A stretch of 64,000 nucleotides of DNA. Origin: Anastrepha obliqua. Taxonomy: Eukaryota > Arthropoda > Insecta > Diptera > Tephritidae. The stretch covers positions 61,288,001 to 61,352,000 of the forward strand of contig NC_072893.1 in assembly GCF_027943255.1 (NCBI RefSeq). The letters are read 5' to 3'. Below the pieces are notes generated by a model. It was given only the letters and a program-made list of their open reading frames with translations, was not told the DNA's origin and ran no database searches. Position 1 is the first letter of the stretch. Each line of letters starts with the position of its first letter. Of this stretch, positions 1 through 11,929 are shown one piece after another. The position numbers and the translations under genes are program-made.

Positions 1-878
1 GAGCAACGCATATGTGTTTGTAAAAAATAGAGTGAAGCTTTGTCAATAGCAAAGTTACCAGATAAGGGGACTTCATTCCATATTAGGGTATTTTGAAGTG
101 TTGGGATTTGCTAGATCGTTCATATTAAATAATAAAATGCTTTTCGTTTTTTTATTGGAAACGCTTCTTTGAATATTAACATCATCTTTGCAAATTTCTA
201 TTTTATTTACTTTTATAAATTTTTGTAATCAAGAAGCATAGACGATTTTATAATCAAGAAGTTTGAACATTCGCATGTCAAAGTTTCATAGTTGCTAAAC
301 TATGTGGAGATAAATTTGTACTGACAAATCGGTGTACATTTTTCTGAATGAAAAAATTGTCTTCGTTTACATATAAGTATGTAAATATGTATATCGTATG
401 TTTTTATGTTAGTGCATTTTTTTTAAAGAATGCTGGTCACAACAGCGAACAGTAATCTCAACCAGCCATGTTTTATTTAAACAATGCATGTTATACATTT
501 TATTTTGTTAAAAAGGACAATTTATACATGTTTCCATTAAAAAAATAGAGGATTTTTTCAAAAAAACATTGAGGAAATTATCATAGCAGAGTGGGTATTC
601 TTGGTGAGTACTTAGTTGCTCTCAAATTCAAATCACACGCATATGGCAATGCGCACAGTATGACAAAGTAAATAAAAATGATTAGAGAAATTTGTTTGCA
701 TCCGCAAATGGATTTCGCACCATCGGTGGCAACGCAAACCACTATTTGACTTTTGTCAAATACATAATATACAAGACTTCACCAATTCGCCATCCGAAAA
801 TGCACGATTCTCAAAAGAAAGGTTTAACGCGATTTCATAAGTTGCACGCTTTGCATCTACAACGTAATCTTCGCTTTC
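1..878. other. AT-rich gene-free stretch
   Basis: I see no coding signal, inverted repeat or tandem repeat that I can support. The sequence is AT-rich with short A and T runs. Short open frames here lack any family signature. Confidence 0.6.
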
Positions 879-1154
879 CTAAGAAATTAAAAAAAAAATT
901 TTATAATTTGAATTTTTCCGACCTTCTGTAATTTGGCACATCGAATCGGGCTCTTCGTTTAGACTTAAGGATTTGTATATACTTTTCCTTTCTTTTCCTA
1001 CATATTCATCATATTCTCTCCTGTGCAGCTCATAATGCCTCTTTATGTTAAAAACCTTACACACCACACGTTTTTCACATACAAGGCATTGTGATTCTCC
1101 GTCTACATATTTGCATAAAAAAGTTACACTCCACTTCGGATTCAAATTAAACAA
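879..1154 (-). pseudogene. hAT-type transposase, N-terminal zinc-finger fragment
   Basis: The minus strand keeps about 70 residues with the pattern C-L-V-C followed by R-R-H-Y-E-L-H and then E-Y-D-E-Y-V-G. This resembles the N-terminal BED-like zinc finger of hAT-derived proteins of the ZBED5/FAM200/GTF2IRD2 group, where a CxxC...HxxxH knuckle is followed by a Y-D-x-Y motif. The frame closes after this module and no catalytic hAT domain is present nearby, so this is an isolated relic. A possible hAT-like end, GTTTGCCCATCACTAG, lies about 1.2 kb away near 2356-2371, but I could not find its partner. The finger assignment is fairly clear; membership of a specific hAT clade is inference. Confidence 0.55.
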
Positions 1155-2640
1155 TGTTCTTTTATTTTAGGTCATGCTGAAACAAATGTTTTATATTTAA
1201 TATTTTATTTAACTTTGCTTATCTAAATTAAAAGCTAAAACAGAATAATATATTAAACACTAGAAATAAATTTTTGTTTTTGTCGGCAGTTGAACACTGT
1301 GCACTTTGTTTTGACGTTCGCCGTTTCAAATTTTTAAATAGAATTTTCAGCACTTTCACTGCATCCACACCATACAAATACATTTAATATTAGTGGTTTT
1401 TTATGCGACAATAATATGTAACTTACGGTCTCAAAAAATATCGTCGAAAAATGAAGAAATCACGAAAAAACTGATTTTATTTATGAAATGTCAAAACTTA
1501 TGAGTAAGAGTTGCCGCAGTTGTTAAATGTGGGAATCAATTTTTGAAATTGTTGATTTTATTATTCATGATTTATATACATATGTAAGTATATACTATTG
1601 GTTGTTTATTTTTATTTGCAGTTGTGCATTTCAGAGTGTATTGGATTTAGATAGGCGAAATTAGTTTTCAATCACGTCCACTTTTTATGAAAAATAAAAG
1701 AAAAAATGGTATCATTTGACAAACTTCGGTAGCTGAAGAGAGTTTGCAATTTTATAAAGTAATTTGCTAAAAAATTTGATTTTCTGGATTTCTTGGCTCA
1801 ATTTAAAAAACATCAATTTAAAAAAATATATCCGATCTCAAAAAACATTTAAGTAATCATAAGATAAGTGTAAATAATTTACAGATTCGTCAGTATATGC
1901 AGTGATCAATATTATTGAAGATTTAACTGTCATTGCTTTCCAATATGTAAGATTTTAATTTAATCTCAAATTGAATATTTTCAGAGGTCTTAATCTTCTT
2001 TACATATAGCAATTAAAAAACAGTATTACGCGAACTTTTGAAATGTTTAATTGCTTGTTTATTGTTCTTCATTATCTTAATTCATTATTATAATAGAAAG
2101 TTTAATATGTATTAAATTTAGTTATTGAAGAAAAATCTACCAAAAAAACCTATTTTTTTAGAAATTTGTTGATATCAAGTTAAAATTTGGCATCCCTGGT
2201 AAGAATTCATGAATAATTGCTCTCTCATTCAGGATACAAACACAGACACAACTCGCTCAATTTTTCCGTTTCTTCCCTGTGCTTTGTTATCCCCCTTCAC
2301 CTAGCACTTTTAAGCACGCAGAAGCACACGCTGCCGCACAGTGCAAATGTGCTGAGTTTGCCCATCACTAGTCTACATAATGAATGATTCAAGTTAAATT
2401 TGGTATATCTGATATTCGAATTTGTAAAAAATAGTTTTTTTAAACTAATAAAGAAAATTTGTTAACATGGAGTAGAGATACCAAAAGAAAACAACAAAAA
2501 AAAATTTAAAAATTAAAAAATGGTGAAGCGGCTGCCTACTTTTAAGTAAATAAATAAAATTGTTTTGCTTGAGCTTCAAACGTGCGCCAAGTATATAAAG
2601 TTTACTTTCGCCTGAAATAAGGCTCTTTCCAGACTCTTCC
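1155..2640. other. Gene-free stretch
   Basis: AT-rich sequence without supported genes. Around 2210-2371 there is a GC-richer block ending in GTTTGCCCATCACTAG, reminiscent of a hAT terminus, but no matching inverted end was found. Confidence 0.5.
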
Positions 2641-2645
2641 ATATA

Positions 2646-2923
2646 TTAGTTTGGGGGAAAAGAAATACCCTATTTTTATTTTACGCAAATGGCTTAAAAC
2701 TGTTTTATGGTCGAACTTTAGCACCTGAGCGATGCTACTATGAACCTGCCGGTAAACTTCGATTAGTTCTGTAAGCCTGAACCAAAATTGCACCATAAGC
2801 ACCATAAACACCATTCACAATTTCAGCAGCCTGGCTTACATTTTCGCCTTTATCAAAGAAAAATTTTAAAATGTACCGAATTTGCTCTTTGTTGACTTCC
2901 ATTGTTAACACTCTGTAATTCAC
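2646..2923 (-). pseudogene. Mariner transposase N-terminal fragment with TIR-like end
   Basis: Read on the minus strand, the segment starts with M-E-V-N-K-E-Q-I-R-Y-I-L-K-F-F-F and continues G-E-N-V-S-Q-A-A-E-I-V-N-G-V-Y-G. This is the first helix-turn-helix of a mariner transposase. After a frame break it resumes with an F-W-F-R stretch and S-I-A-Q-V-L-K-F-D-H-K-T-V, the second helix-turn-helix. No catalytic domain follows. Immediately to the left, near 2650-2670, TTAGTTTGGGGGAAAAGAAA resembles mariner terminal repeats of the cecropia/Hsmar1 type, so this is probably an internally deleted copy lacking everything from the linker to the 3' end. The right TIR was not identified. Confidence 0.7.
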
Positions 2924-4483
2924 AAATGAATGGAAACAGAAAACAGCGAATGAATTTTTTTAGAGTGAAATGTCACCTTGACAATGAACACAAACTTTAA
3001 ATTATGTGGTTGATACTTTACGAAATATCGATCACTACAACCATGTACCGAGAAAATAATGTATTTATTTTTTCCAAAAAAAAAAAAAAAATTGTTTGAA
3101 TTGAATTGTTTGAAAAAAAAATAACATCACTTCAGTCAACTTACTGCATCAGAAGCCGTAGTCATTCGCAGTCGTTCGCAATGGCGAAAATCGTCCCTTC
3201 AACAGCTCAGTTTTTCCTGCAGGGATTTTGTATTGAATACATATTTGATTAAAATTGACTGTAGAGTGGGCGGGGATATCGTGTTTTGATAGCGTTTGCC
3301 AAAAGCAGTTATGCTGCATTTCGAACAAAAAAAAAAAAACAATAGCAAAAACAATGCAAGCGCTGTATCAGTAGCTTACATTTTATTGTTGCTGTGCATA
3401 TTCAGATTTAGCAAATGGAAAATTTAATTTGAATAGTTTTAGACATGTCGCTAAAGAAAAGTTATAACGACTGTTGCTATTGTTGTTTAGATGTTAATAT
3501 GTAACAGAACATATACATATATGTTTTTATGACCAGTTAAAGTCAAAGCTTTCAGCATAGCAGTGAGGCTGGTCAAAGTTGCGACTGCAACATTTCCTCT
3601 GTTCCTTTATTGCGTAATGTAATGCAGTAAAAATTTTACTACAACAACAAAATTAATTTTTAGGAAAAGACAAAATTTCCTCAAATACAGTTGGTCATAT
3701 TCAAAGGATCACTAAAAAGTCACAGATGACAATTAAATGTAAAGTGCTTTGTTGCTGATGTGGCAGGATATAAAGACGATATAGAGCAAGCTGCATTGTA
3801 TAAAGAAAACAAAATTACAACAATATCTGCAAATGCGCCAAATTACACCATTGATTGCAAGCTGGCCAAATGTAGGCAGCAGCAGCAGCCAGAGCTATGC
3901 CAAATGCAACTTTCCCTGCTTCGAAAACTCGAAAGTTGCGCTAGATAAGCATTAAAGTATCGCAATGCATGAACAACTTTGATGCTGTAAACAAAAACAA
4001 TAACGGAAATTCCCCTCCACTCTATGTTGCGAATTGCAGTAAACGAATAAAGTTTACAAAAACAATGTAAATGAGAAACAGTCACACGAAAACTTGGGAG
4101 TGGGAGTGAAAGTTACATCTTAATTATTGTCGAATTTTTTAGTGCAGTTGTTTATCTTCAATAAAGTAATTTATGGTAGTTGCCCAGTTGGAAAGAAAAG
4201 GAGCAGAATGTCTAGCTAGGAGCCCTTCACGTTTTATGTTTGAAAGCGATAGGAATGTCGTGAATAGCAATGCCTTATGTCTCAACCTCTCATAAAGGGG
4301 GTTTCCTACAACGTTTTCAAAAGGTTTCAAAGATTCCTTAAGATTTCCAAATGAACAAAATCTCTCCTGGCTAACCAATGGATTAAAAGTACCCTTTTAT
4401 GAGCATTAAACCTGCTTAGGCTTACCTTTTAAATGATACCTTTTAGTAGCGCCAAATGAGCGATTTTACGATTTTCGCGGACA
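2924..4483. other. Gene-free stretch
   Basis: No supported gene. It contains A-runs near 3076-3090 and 3328-3340 and a short CAG-rich patch near 3877-3892. Small open frames on both strands show no family similarity I recognise. Confidence 0.5.
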
Positions 4484-4485
4484 TA

Positions 4486-5769
4486 CTACTGTGGGCAAAA
4501 AGTGAGGTGAATTTATTTGTCAAACTTCGTGGGATTAAAATTTCGCTCTAGTTATTTTTTTCATGAGTTGGCAGCACTGTTAATAACATCTGGGCCAACT
4601 TTCATGTGAATGTCATTATCAGTAATAAATTTACGCTTGTGTTTACCAAACGACCAAGAGTGCATTTTTCGATTTTTACAGTGTCTGATTTGATTGAGCA
4701 GAAAAGTGCCATCAAATATTGTTTGCGGAATGAAATTTCGGCTGCGGAAACGTTTAGCATGTTGCAGAAGGCATTTGGTGATTCGACCACGTCGCAGAAA
4801 AATGTTTTACAAAGACTTAAAGAGGGTCGAGAACGTGTTGATGACTTGGAGCGCTCCGGACGACCATCGACGTCAACAGATGACCAACACGTCAATAAAG
4901 TGAAGTGCTCAAAAATCGTCGGTTGATTGTTAAAGACCTTACTGATATGATCGGAATATCAGAAGGATCTATGAAAACCATTTTGAAAGACCATTTGGGC
5001 CTACGAAAAGTCAAATTTCGTTTGGTACCGAAAACTCTCAATTTCTTGGAAAAAAGTCGTCGCGTTGATGTGTGTGAAACAATGCTTTCAGACTATCAGG
5101 ACAAGCTCAAATGCATCATTATGGGAGATGAGACTTGGATTTATGCTTACGACCCTGAAACAACCGACCAATCAAGCGAATATCGTGCTAAAGGCGAGGC
5201 CAGACTGAAAAGAGCACGTCAAAGTCGGTCATGATGACAGTTTTTTTCGATTTTCGTGGTGTGGTGCACTATGAATTCCTTCCACCTGGCCAAACTGTTA
5301 ATAAGGAACATTATTTGAGCGTTATGCGTCGTTTACGTGAAGCAATTCGTCTAAAAAGACCAGAATTATGGGCCAACAACTCTTGGTTTTTGCATCACGA
5401 TAATGCACCGTCTCACACTGCACTCGTTCTTCGTGACCATTTCGCCAAAAATTCCACGCATATCGTTCCGCAACCACCGTATTCGCCTGATATGGCTCCG
5501 TGTGACATCTGGCTATTCCCAAAACTCAAGAGACCACTCCGGGGGACGCGTTTCGAGTCGATTGAGGAGATAAAAGCTGAATCGAAGAAGGTGCTGATGG
5601 CTATACCGGAAATGGACTATTTGGCATGTTTCGGGGATTGGAAAAATCGTTGGTATAAGTGTATTTCATCGAGAGGGGATTATTTTGAAGGGGGTGAAAT
5701 TGATTTACAAGAATAAATAAAGATTTTTCATTTCACAACCAAATTCACCTTACTTTTTGCCCACAGTAG
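4486..5769 (+). mobile_element. Full-length mariner element with TIRs and TA duplication
   Basis: The element is 1,284 bp and bounded by TA dinucleotides at 4484-4485 and 5770-5771, as expected for Tc1/mariner insertion. Its ends are 29-bp inverted repeats at 4486-4514 and 5741-5769, starting CTACTGTGGGCAAAAAG, with one mismatch. The length matches the usual 1.28-1.3 kb of mariners. It contains a transposase in three reading frames. Only the open frame is damaged; both ends look competent, so it could in principle be mobilised in trans. Confidence 0.92.
4690..5716 (+). pseudogene. Mariner DD34D transposase, two frameshifts
   Basis: A cut-and-paste transposase that would bind the flanking TIRs and integrate at TA. 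Three consecutive frames carry it. The first, to about 4905, holds the helix-turn-helix region (N-E-I-S-A-A-E-T-F) and ends in R-S-G-R-P-S-T. The second, about 4905-5220, covers the linker and the first catalytic D in G-D-E-T-W-I-Y-A-Y-D-P-E-T. The third, 5231-5716, has the second D in H-H-D-N-A-P-S-H-T and the third in P-D-M-A-P-C-D, with 34 residues between them (DD34D). Frame changes near 4905 and 5215-5230 break the gene. All three catalytic aspartates survive, implying modest age. The C-terminal G-D-Y-F-E-G is typical. The subfamily is not certain. Confidence 0.9.
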
Positions 5770-5771
5770 TA

Positions 5772-6394
5772 ATGAAAGAAGTTTAAAAAGTTATTCGAAA
5801 TTGGATGTTATAGTTTAGCACTTTTTGATTATTCTTTACTGTTTTTTAAACCCCTTTTCTTTAAAATTTATAAAAGAAACATTTCATAAAAGTCTCGTTT
5901 CGAATGCTTATTTCGGAATGTGTTGTGTTTGACACGCGTGTCAATAATCTTGTATAAGTAAAAATTGATTTATGAGAGGTGATCTTTTGCCTTCGCCTCG
6001 TTCACCTCCCTCTTTATCTAGTTTAGAAAAGGTAGAAGTATGATATCCCCCGTCGATATAAGCTAGCAATTGCGCGCACTTATAAAAATGTTATACGAGC
6101 GATTCAGTCCGTCGCTGGTTAAAAAGTCATAGTGCTTGAAACCTCGTGTGGTGTCGCACGATTGGAAGAGGTCTAACCCGATTCTGACGGAGTTGATGAG
6201 TTACATAATGTCCTGGTTAATTAATCTAGTACTCCTAAATAGCTCTATTTGGTTCCCATAGCAGAGTTTTCGTTAATAAATGTTTACAATTTTAACTCGT
6301 TATTAATCGCATACCGTTTCATGGTGAAATAGTAGCACTAAGTAAATGTTCCCTCTAAATTTAGCAGCAGAAGCTTTACTAAGATGGCCTCTTC
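5772..6394. promoter_or_regulatory. Possible solo LTR with TATA box, initiator and poly(A) signal
   Basis: The stretch has a TATAAAAA at 6081-6088, a TTCAGTCC initiator-like site at 6103-6110 and an AATAAA near 6274-6279, in the order expected inside an LTR. It begins near TGTTGTGTTTGACACG around 5920. No downstream primer site, internal domain or second LTR is present, and I could not find a convincing target duplication, so the solo-LTR reading is tentative. A host core promoter is possible but no open frame follows. Confidence 0.25.
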
Positions 6395-6870
6395 CTCCAC
6401 AGAGCTGATCACCCCACAGGGACCAAAGCCAATAATCAGAATCAGTTCTGCAAGAACCATGAATTGGATCACGATTATGTATGACTTTACATAAAGAGCG
6501 ATGGTGCAGCCTAGAACGCTGCAGAACTGCAAAGTGTTTTGTGACAAGCCCCAACAGAAAATTGTCGAACTTTCGTCCAAACTTGGTAGAAAAGACGTTC
6601 GGTTGATGGTCGGTATTATTACAGGATACAAGTCATGGGATCAATATATGATCCCCATTGGAATATTGAGGACCCAATGTGCCCATCTTGCTTGGAGGAG
6701 ACGGATAGCACTTAGCAAATTCTCTGTGAGCATCCTGCCTTTGCTAGAGCAAGGCTACGAATTTTGGGTTCCGATGTCATGAGAATATGTAATATTCGTT
6801 CTCTCAAACTAAAGGATATTATCATAGTTGCCAAAGAATCTAGAAAATTCTCACAGCACTAGTTTTCTCT
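6395..6870 (+). pseudogene. LINE C-terminal fragment after RNase H
   Basis: Degenerate plus-strand frames encode a stretch with G-R-K-D-V-R-L-M-V-G-I-I-T-G and, further on, R-S-L-K-L-K-D-I-I. This is the region after the RNase H domain in insect non-LTR retrotransposons, where a G-H-x-x-x-R-x-H-L motif and a cysteine-rich knuckle usually lie. At least one stop (near 6493) and frame changes break it. No RT or RNase H remains directly upstream, so it is a 5'-truncated, decayed copy. A second LINE relic of a similar type begins about 0.6 kb downstream. Confidence 0.65.
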
Positions 6871-7439
6871 GTCTCTATTCTATTCCATATCTTTCTCTCT
6901 GTTGCTTCTCTCCTTTTCTGCTTGATTACCAACCCTTTTACTTTCCAGAGTTTCGAATACAATGGACATTTTAGCTTGAGTGTTTAAGGTGCTTCTTTGC
7001 TCGGCTTGGTTTAACCCCCATCTGGCTAATCACCTACCCTGTTGGAAATCAAATAGATTAACGTAACTAACGCAAGACAAATGTCTTGTCGAGGCTTTAT
7101 GTTCCCGAGAGGAGTGAAAAAGGGGGGAAAACCAATATCACGAGGATAACTCACCACGAACTAGGAGGGGAGCTTCATATAGGGAATGGCGAGTCATCAA
7201 TCAGCGGAGCGGAAGATTTGGTCGCCATTCAATCACCATGCGGAGATCACACTACTGACGATAGTCTCTCTGTTATTCCTTACCTTGGTATCCCATTATG
7301 TCCACTCCTTGGACTCTCACGGGATGCGGTAACGGTAAAATCCTAGATCGCATTACGGAGCTTCTCAGATTGGTAGACTATGCACTATCACCTACAAATT
7401 GTCATTACAACGTTCAAGGGAAGAGTGGAAATAGGACGA
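6871..7439. other. Unassigned sequence between LINE relics
   Basis: An 86-codon open frame at 7086-7346 has no recognisable motif. The stretch may be further decayed LINE sequence since RNase H-like sequence starts shortly after it, but I cannot support a specific assignment. Confidence 0.3.
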
Positions 7440-9072
7440 TGTAAGACAGGGTGAATCTATCTATGCATACACATTAGGGTGGTCCAAAAAAAATAATTTG
7501 TATGCTGCCGCCCCCCAAAATAGTAAAGAATGAAAAATAAAAAGACCCGTATTTTTTTTTTTTTAATCAGACCATATTTAATGGTGCCGCCGGGGCTTTG
7601 AAATATCCCTTGTATTTTGCATGGGAAAAAATACTTTTTCGTAGATTTCATGTAAAAACCTGGAAAATGAATATATTTTAACCGGATAACTCAGTTTCTC
7701 TTCATAATTGGTCAGGGAATAACAACCAATTATGAAATAATTAATTTTTTTTGTATTAACTATTTTCATAAAAGTAATATAAAATATTGTTTTTCGATTT
7801 TTTCTTAGATTTTCGTTTTATGGGGGCTTTTTGGGGCTCTATAAAAAATAGTTAATACAAAAAAATTAATTATTTCATAATTGGTTGTTATTCCCTGACC
7901 AATTATGAAGAGAAACTGAGGTATCCGGTTAAAATATATTCATTTTCCAGGTTTTTACATGAAATCTACGAAAAAGTATTTTTTTCCCATGCAAAATACA
8001 TGGGATATTTCAAAGCCCCGGCGGCACCATTAAATACGGTCTGATTAAAAAAAAAAAAAATACGGGTCTTTTTATTTTTCATTCTTTACCATTATGGGGG
8101 GCGGCAGCATAAAAATTTTAATATAAATTTTTTCCCATGCATTTTTGGACCACCCTAATACACATATGGCGTAAAGCTCAAGGGCAGGCTGAGCGGAGGT
8201 GTATACTCCGAATATATGGAGATCTCCTTTAGTTTTCGGCGTCGCGACTACTGTAGTGCCTTTCAGCCTGAACTAATGGCAATAATAAAAGCCGTGAAAC
8301 TGGTATTGTGTGTTGCGATACATGGAGAAGATATCCACATTTCCACTCATAGCTAGGTGGCGCTAAAATGCCTCACAAAGCAGTCGACAACTTCCAAGTT
8401 AGTCATGAAATGCCGCACATCTCTTAACGAGATGACTGAGTCATTTCACCTAAAATTAACATGGGTTCCTGGTCATTACGACGTTGAGGGTAACAGCAGC
8501 GCCTATGAACTTGTGAGGCTGGGCACCAAGTTGAGTGATGAGTACGCAGATTATGAATTAGGTATACCCTAAAAGAGATCTAAGCTACTTCTCCTTGAGA
8601 AAACTGCAGGAGCAGCGAATGAAAAATGGCGTATTGAAACCAGCTGCAGCGTCGCCCGACAATTTTGGCCTACTCTCAATGCTAAAAACACAGCATCTTT
8701 GCTAAACAAAATAAGCACACACCTAGCACACTGATTTCGGTTGTAACGGGTCACTACCTAATAAGCAAACATGCCCAGAGGATGGGCGTACACGAACATA
8801 ACTTCTGCAGATGAGGAAGATGACGATCTTACACCTCCTGTGACATTGCCCTACTCTATGTAGACGTAAATTTACCATTTTATATAGAAAATTTTTTAGT
8901 GAATTGGAAAATCTCAGTATTGTGGAAATCAGGAATCTGCTAAAACTTTCAAAAAGTACAGTTAGTAGAAATAAAGGCAAGTTCCCCACGCGGCATCACA
9001 ATGGACAATGAGCCTGATTGTGTGCCGCAGTTGACAGCCGCTTCAATCTATCGTAATTTAACCTAACCTAAA
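7440..9072 (+). pseudogene. LINE RNase H and 3' tail, split by foldback element
   Basis: The RNase H domain of a non-LTR retrotransposon is recognisable in 7440-7474 and again from 8166. It includes an E-L-M-A-I helix after F-Q-P (near 8265-8285), and W-V-P-G-H-Y-D-V-E-G-N with a downstream Y-E-L-V-R-L-G-T at about 8460-8530, the end of RNase H. Downstream frames encode V-T-G/T-T-Y-style tail motifs and I-V-E-I-R-N-L-L-K-type sequence to about 8960. The 3' untranslated part (8975-9072) ends in ACCTAACCTAA. The coding frame is broken by stops, and a foldback element of 683 bp interrupts it at 7475-8157. The tail from 8976 is nearly the same as that of the minus-strand copy at 24936-25417, so both belong to one family. 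Confidence 0.75.
7475..8157. mobile_element. Foldback element with ~300-bp inverted arms and 8-bp TSD
   Basis: The unit starts TAGGGTGGTCCAAAAA and ends with its reverse complement. It is flanked by ATACACAT at 7467-7474 and again at 8158-8165, an exact 8-bp target duplication. The two arms (about 7475-7765 and 7846-8157) are near-perfect inverted copies, leaving a spacer of roughly 80 bp. No transposase is encoded; the two open frames inside are by-products of the palindrome. An 8-bp duplication suggests mobilisation by a hAT-type (or P-type) transposase; the TIR sequence alone does not settle this. Confidence 0.9.
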
Positions 9073-10853
9073 TTTAAATTTCCTTTACTCAACTAGAAGC
9101 CGTAATCATTATGGCTAATAGAGTTGTAAACAACTTAATTACCTAATAATAAAGCTAAAGTCTAATTTAAAATGTTAATAGCAAATTCCGCAGGAAGCTT
9201 ACATTTTTATTTTACAACTTCATTTGCTATACCTATAAAAGAACTTAACGTCGCCATATAAATTCCAATTTCCTTTTAACAACTTTTAATGTAATTTTAA
9301 ATCGTCTCAAGTTAATTGCCCTAACCTTTATACTTATGTACATACCATTAATGCAATTTATAAATCCTCAAAAACATATTTACGTTTTATTTAATAAAAC
9401 GCAACTGCCATAAAATATATTGGCACGCTCTACTACCCCACCGGCCCAACTCGAATGTAGCAAAAGGCGTTGAATATGAAATCTTTGCCGCATTACCAGG
9501 GGAAGGTCAAAGTATAACAAGCCATTCAGCTGGTAATGGCCTGTAAAAAGAACATAATTTTAATTCCACTTAAACTTTTTGAGCTATCTATCTCTCTCTC
9601 TCTTTTTCACTCATGAGCTCACTTTCTCTTTCTATAATTCAGTGGAGAATTTATTGTTTGTTCTAAAAGTTTTTAGCAATTCGAATACTTAAAAAATTCT
9701 TAGTTGTAAAAGGAATATTTAGAAAAAAAAACGAAGATATCTTGGCCATCAAAGAATCGACCAAAAGGAAAGTATTTGGGAAATGGATGGCCGTGGGTGC
9801 GCTGATAATAAATTCAAGATGTTGCTATTAATGGTATTCAGTTTTTGTTGTTAAGAAAATTCAAAACTGAAAATCAAGAAAAAAAAACTTTAACTTTCAC
9901 ACAAATATTTGAGAAATGTGTGGCATAAGAAGATGTTTTTTCGAAAAAAAAAAAACTATATTACAAGAATAAGCAAAATGTTTTCACTGTAGACGTGAAC
10001 AAAAATCTTCTGGGAGGAGCAGAATGGGAGTGGCTAAATAAATTTAAATTCGTGCAGATTAAAGCTAAGAAATTACATTTTGCTCGCATTTAATTTGAGG
10101 ACACAGCTGTTGGATAGGAGGTATTATTTAAAATGGAGTTGGGGGGTTGTTGATTATGAATGCGGATATTATTTTTTATCGTACATCGAATGATTTCGTA
10201 TCATTATTATGCCAATTAAATAAGTTCGTTCGAGCAGAATGTATTGTAGAAGGCGCATGTATTTGTAATTTTTAACGCAACTCAAAAACAAACAAAAAAA
10301 AAGAAGCAAAAAGTGCCGTGTAAGAAAAAATTAACATTAAAGTGAAAGTGTTTAACTACTCAACTATTCAGCATAATTTTTTTGTCTTGGCGCTTATGGC
10401 TGAACTCACACACCAGTCACTAGGAATGATGAGTAATTATTAGCTGGTATGACAAATAATTACTGCTGTCTGTATAGTGTTTTTTGTAATTCATTTCTAT
10501 ATTGTGATCTGTTTTTCAAACATAAAGCAATATTTTTACTTAAAGCTATTCATTTTAAACCTATTTTAAAGCTATTCATTAATTTTATGATAAATAATAA
10601 TTTAGAGTAACCTATTAACATATGAGGACTTTTGTAGACTTTCTCTTGAGTTGCGTGAAAGTTTTGGGAGTTGCAATTATTTCTGCGGCAAGAGGGTTTG
10701 AGTGCGACTAGCCTTGTGTGTTGTGTTATGTGGGATCTTTTTTATTCTTCAATTATTGTGGGTGATAACGATGAATTTGTGCATTTGTGATATATAAGTA
10801 AAAAGAGGTGTTTGAGTTTATCCTGAGGGGTTTCGACTGGAATTTTGGAATTA
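9073..10853. other. Gene-free AT-rich stretch
   Basis: No supported gene or TE signature. A short TC microsatellite lies at about 9590-9605. The rest is AT-rich with A-runs. Confidence 0.5.
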
Positions 10854-11880
10854 TTATCTTATTATACTCGTATACTCGTATAGTTGTGTGGCATATGTCC
10901 ATATCGGTTTCAAAATAGCTGAGTAAAGTGAGAGTTTATTTTCGAGAGAAACATGAGAATTTCGATGTATCATAGTAACCGATAGAGACTTCTGAGTTTT
11001 ATCCCTAGAGCTTCCCGTTTGGTGAAAATATGGGTTTTCCATGCTATCAAGATGCATGCTGAGAAATTTTGTGACATTATTTTGGGGGCTGATTATATTA
11101 TTGAGCTTAGTTTTTGATTTAGTGTAAAAGTGACTCGCGAAGATTTTGTCTCGTTTGGCTTAATGCTCCACTCTTTCAATCAATGAGTTATTTTATCAAG
11201 TCCCTTCTGGAGTTTTTGCTAGGCCACATGGAAGTGGGCGTCAATTGTGAGTACGGCACTGTCTTCCGCGAACTTTTCGAGAAAGTTAAAGCTGGGGCCC
11301 ATAATACTGCATTGAGGTACACCAGCTGAACTTTCAGATAGTTGAGAATGTTTTTCGCTTTGTTTGATTTGTTTGACAAAGCAATATCGATTTCCGAGAT
11401 AGGACTTAATAAATAGGTAATAAATTATTGGTAGAGTGTCTTTTATTTGTTGGAGTAAGCCAAACTCGGTCAAAGGTTTGAGATATATAGAGAAAAGCGG
11501 CTGGTAGCCCCAGACGCTAGTTGCCTTGGTATTGTAGAATAATTGCTTATAATTATATTTCATATAAATAAATAAGTAAATATCTAGAAATGCCGCTGTG
11601 AAATATTTTTTTATTCAAACGCTTTATGAGTCTAAGGACATTTTTCTATAGTACTGTGAAGGGTTTTCCTGAAATCGAATTGGTTATTTGGTATTGAATT
11701 TCGGTCTTCAATTATAGGCAACATTCCTTTAAGGAAAAGAGATTCCATTACTTTAGAGGCAATAGGCTGATGAGCTGATATGATTCGACTTGTTAAGCGT
11801 TTTTTCCTGGTTTGAGAATAATTTTTAATTGAGCTACATTCCATGAAGGGGAACAATATGAGATAATGTAACAGAATTAT
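10854..11880 (-). pseudogene. Jockey-like LINE reverse transcriptase fragment
   Basis: Minus-strand pieces line up in RT order. From 11856 down: S-A-H-Q-P-I-A-S-K-V-M-E-S-L-F-L-K (RT motif with P-I plus K-V-x-E) and I-P-N-N-Q-F-D-F-R, normally N-x-Q-F-G-F-R. From 11563 down: I-K-D-T-L-P-I-I-Y-Y, S-Y-L-G-N-R, and A-G-V-P-Q-C-S-I-M-G-P, normally G-V-P-Q-G-S-V-L-G-P. Then A-E-D-S-A-V-L where the catalytic A-D-D would be. From 11057 down: S-L-E-N-K-L-S-L-Y and L-K-P-I-W-T-Y. This order is that of jockey-clade polymerases. The A-D-D to A-E-D change plus stops and frame shifts show it is dead. No 5' region (gag-like or endonuclease) was seen. Confidence 0.8.
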
Positions 11881-11929
11881 ATATGCACGTAAGGAAAGTG
11901 AACTTGTTTCAGTACTTCTCCTATTATGA

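Noticed and set aside
6081..6110. TATA box plus initiator as a host gene promoter
   Set aside because: No open frame or splice pattern follows, and an AATAAA about 190 bp downstream suits an LTR better; even that is weak.
7578..7769. Small minus-strand frame in the foldback element
   Set aside because: It reflects one arm of the palindrome; the mirrored arm does not preserve an equal reading frame.
9062..9072. CCTAACCTAA as interstitial telomere repeats
   Set aside because: Only about two units, always at LINE 3' ends; no longer array. Treated as LINE tails.
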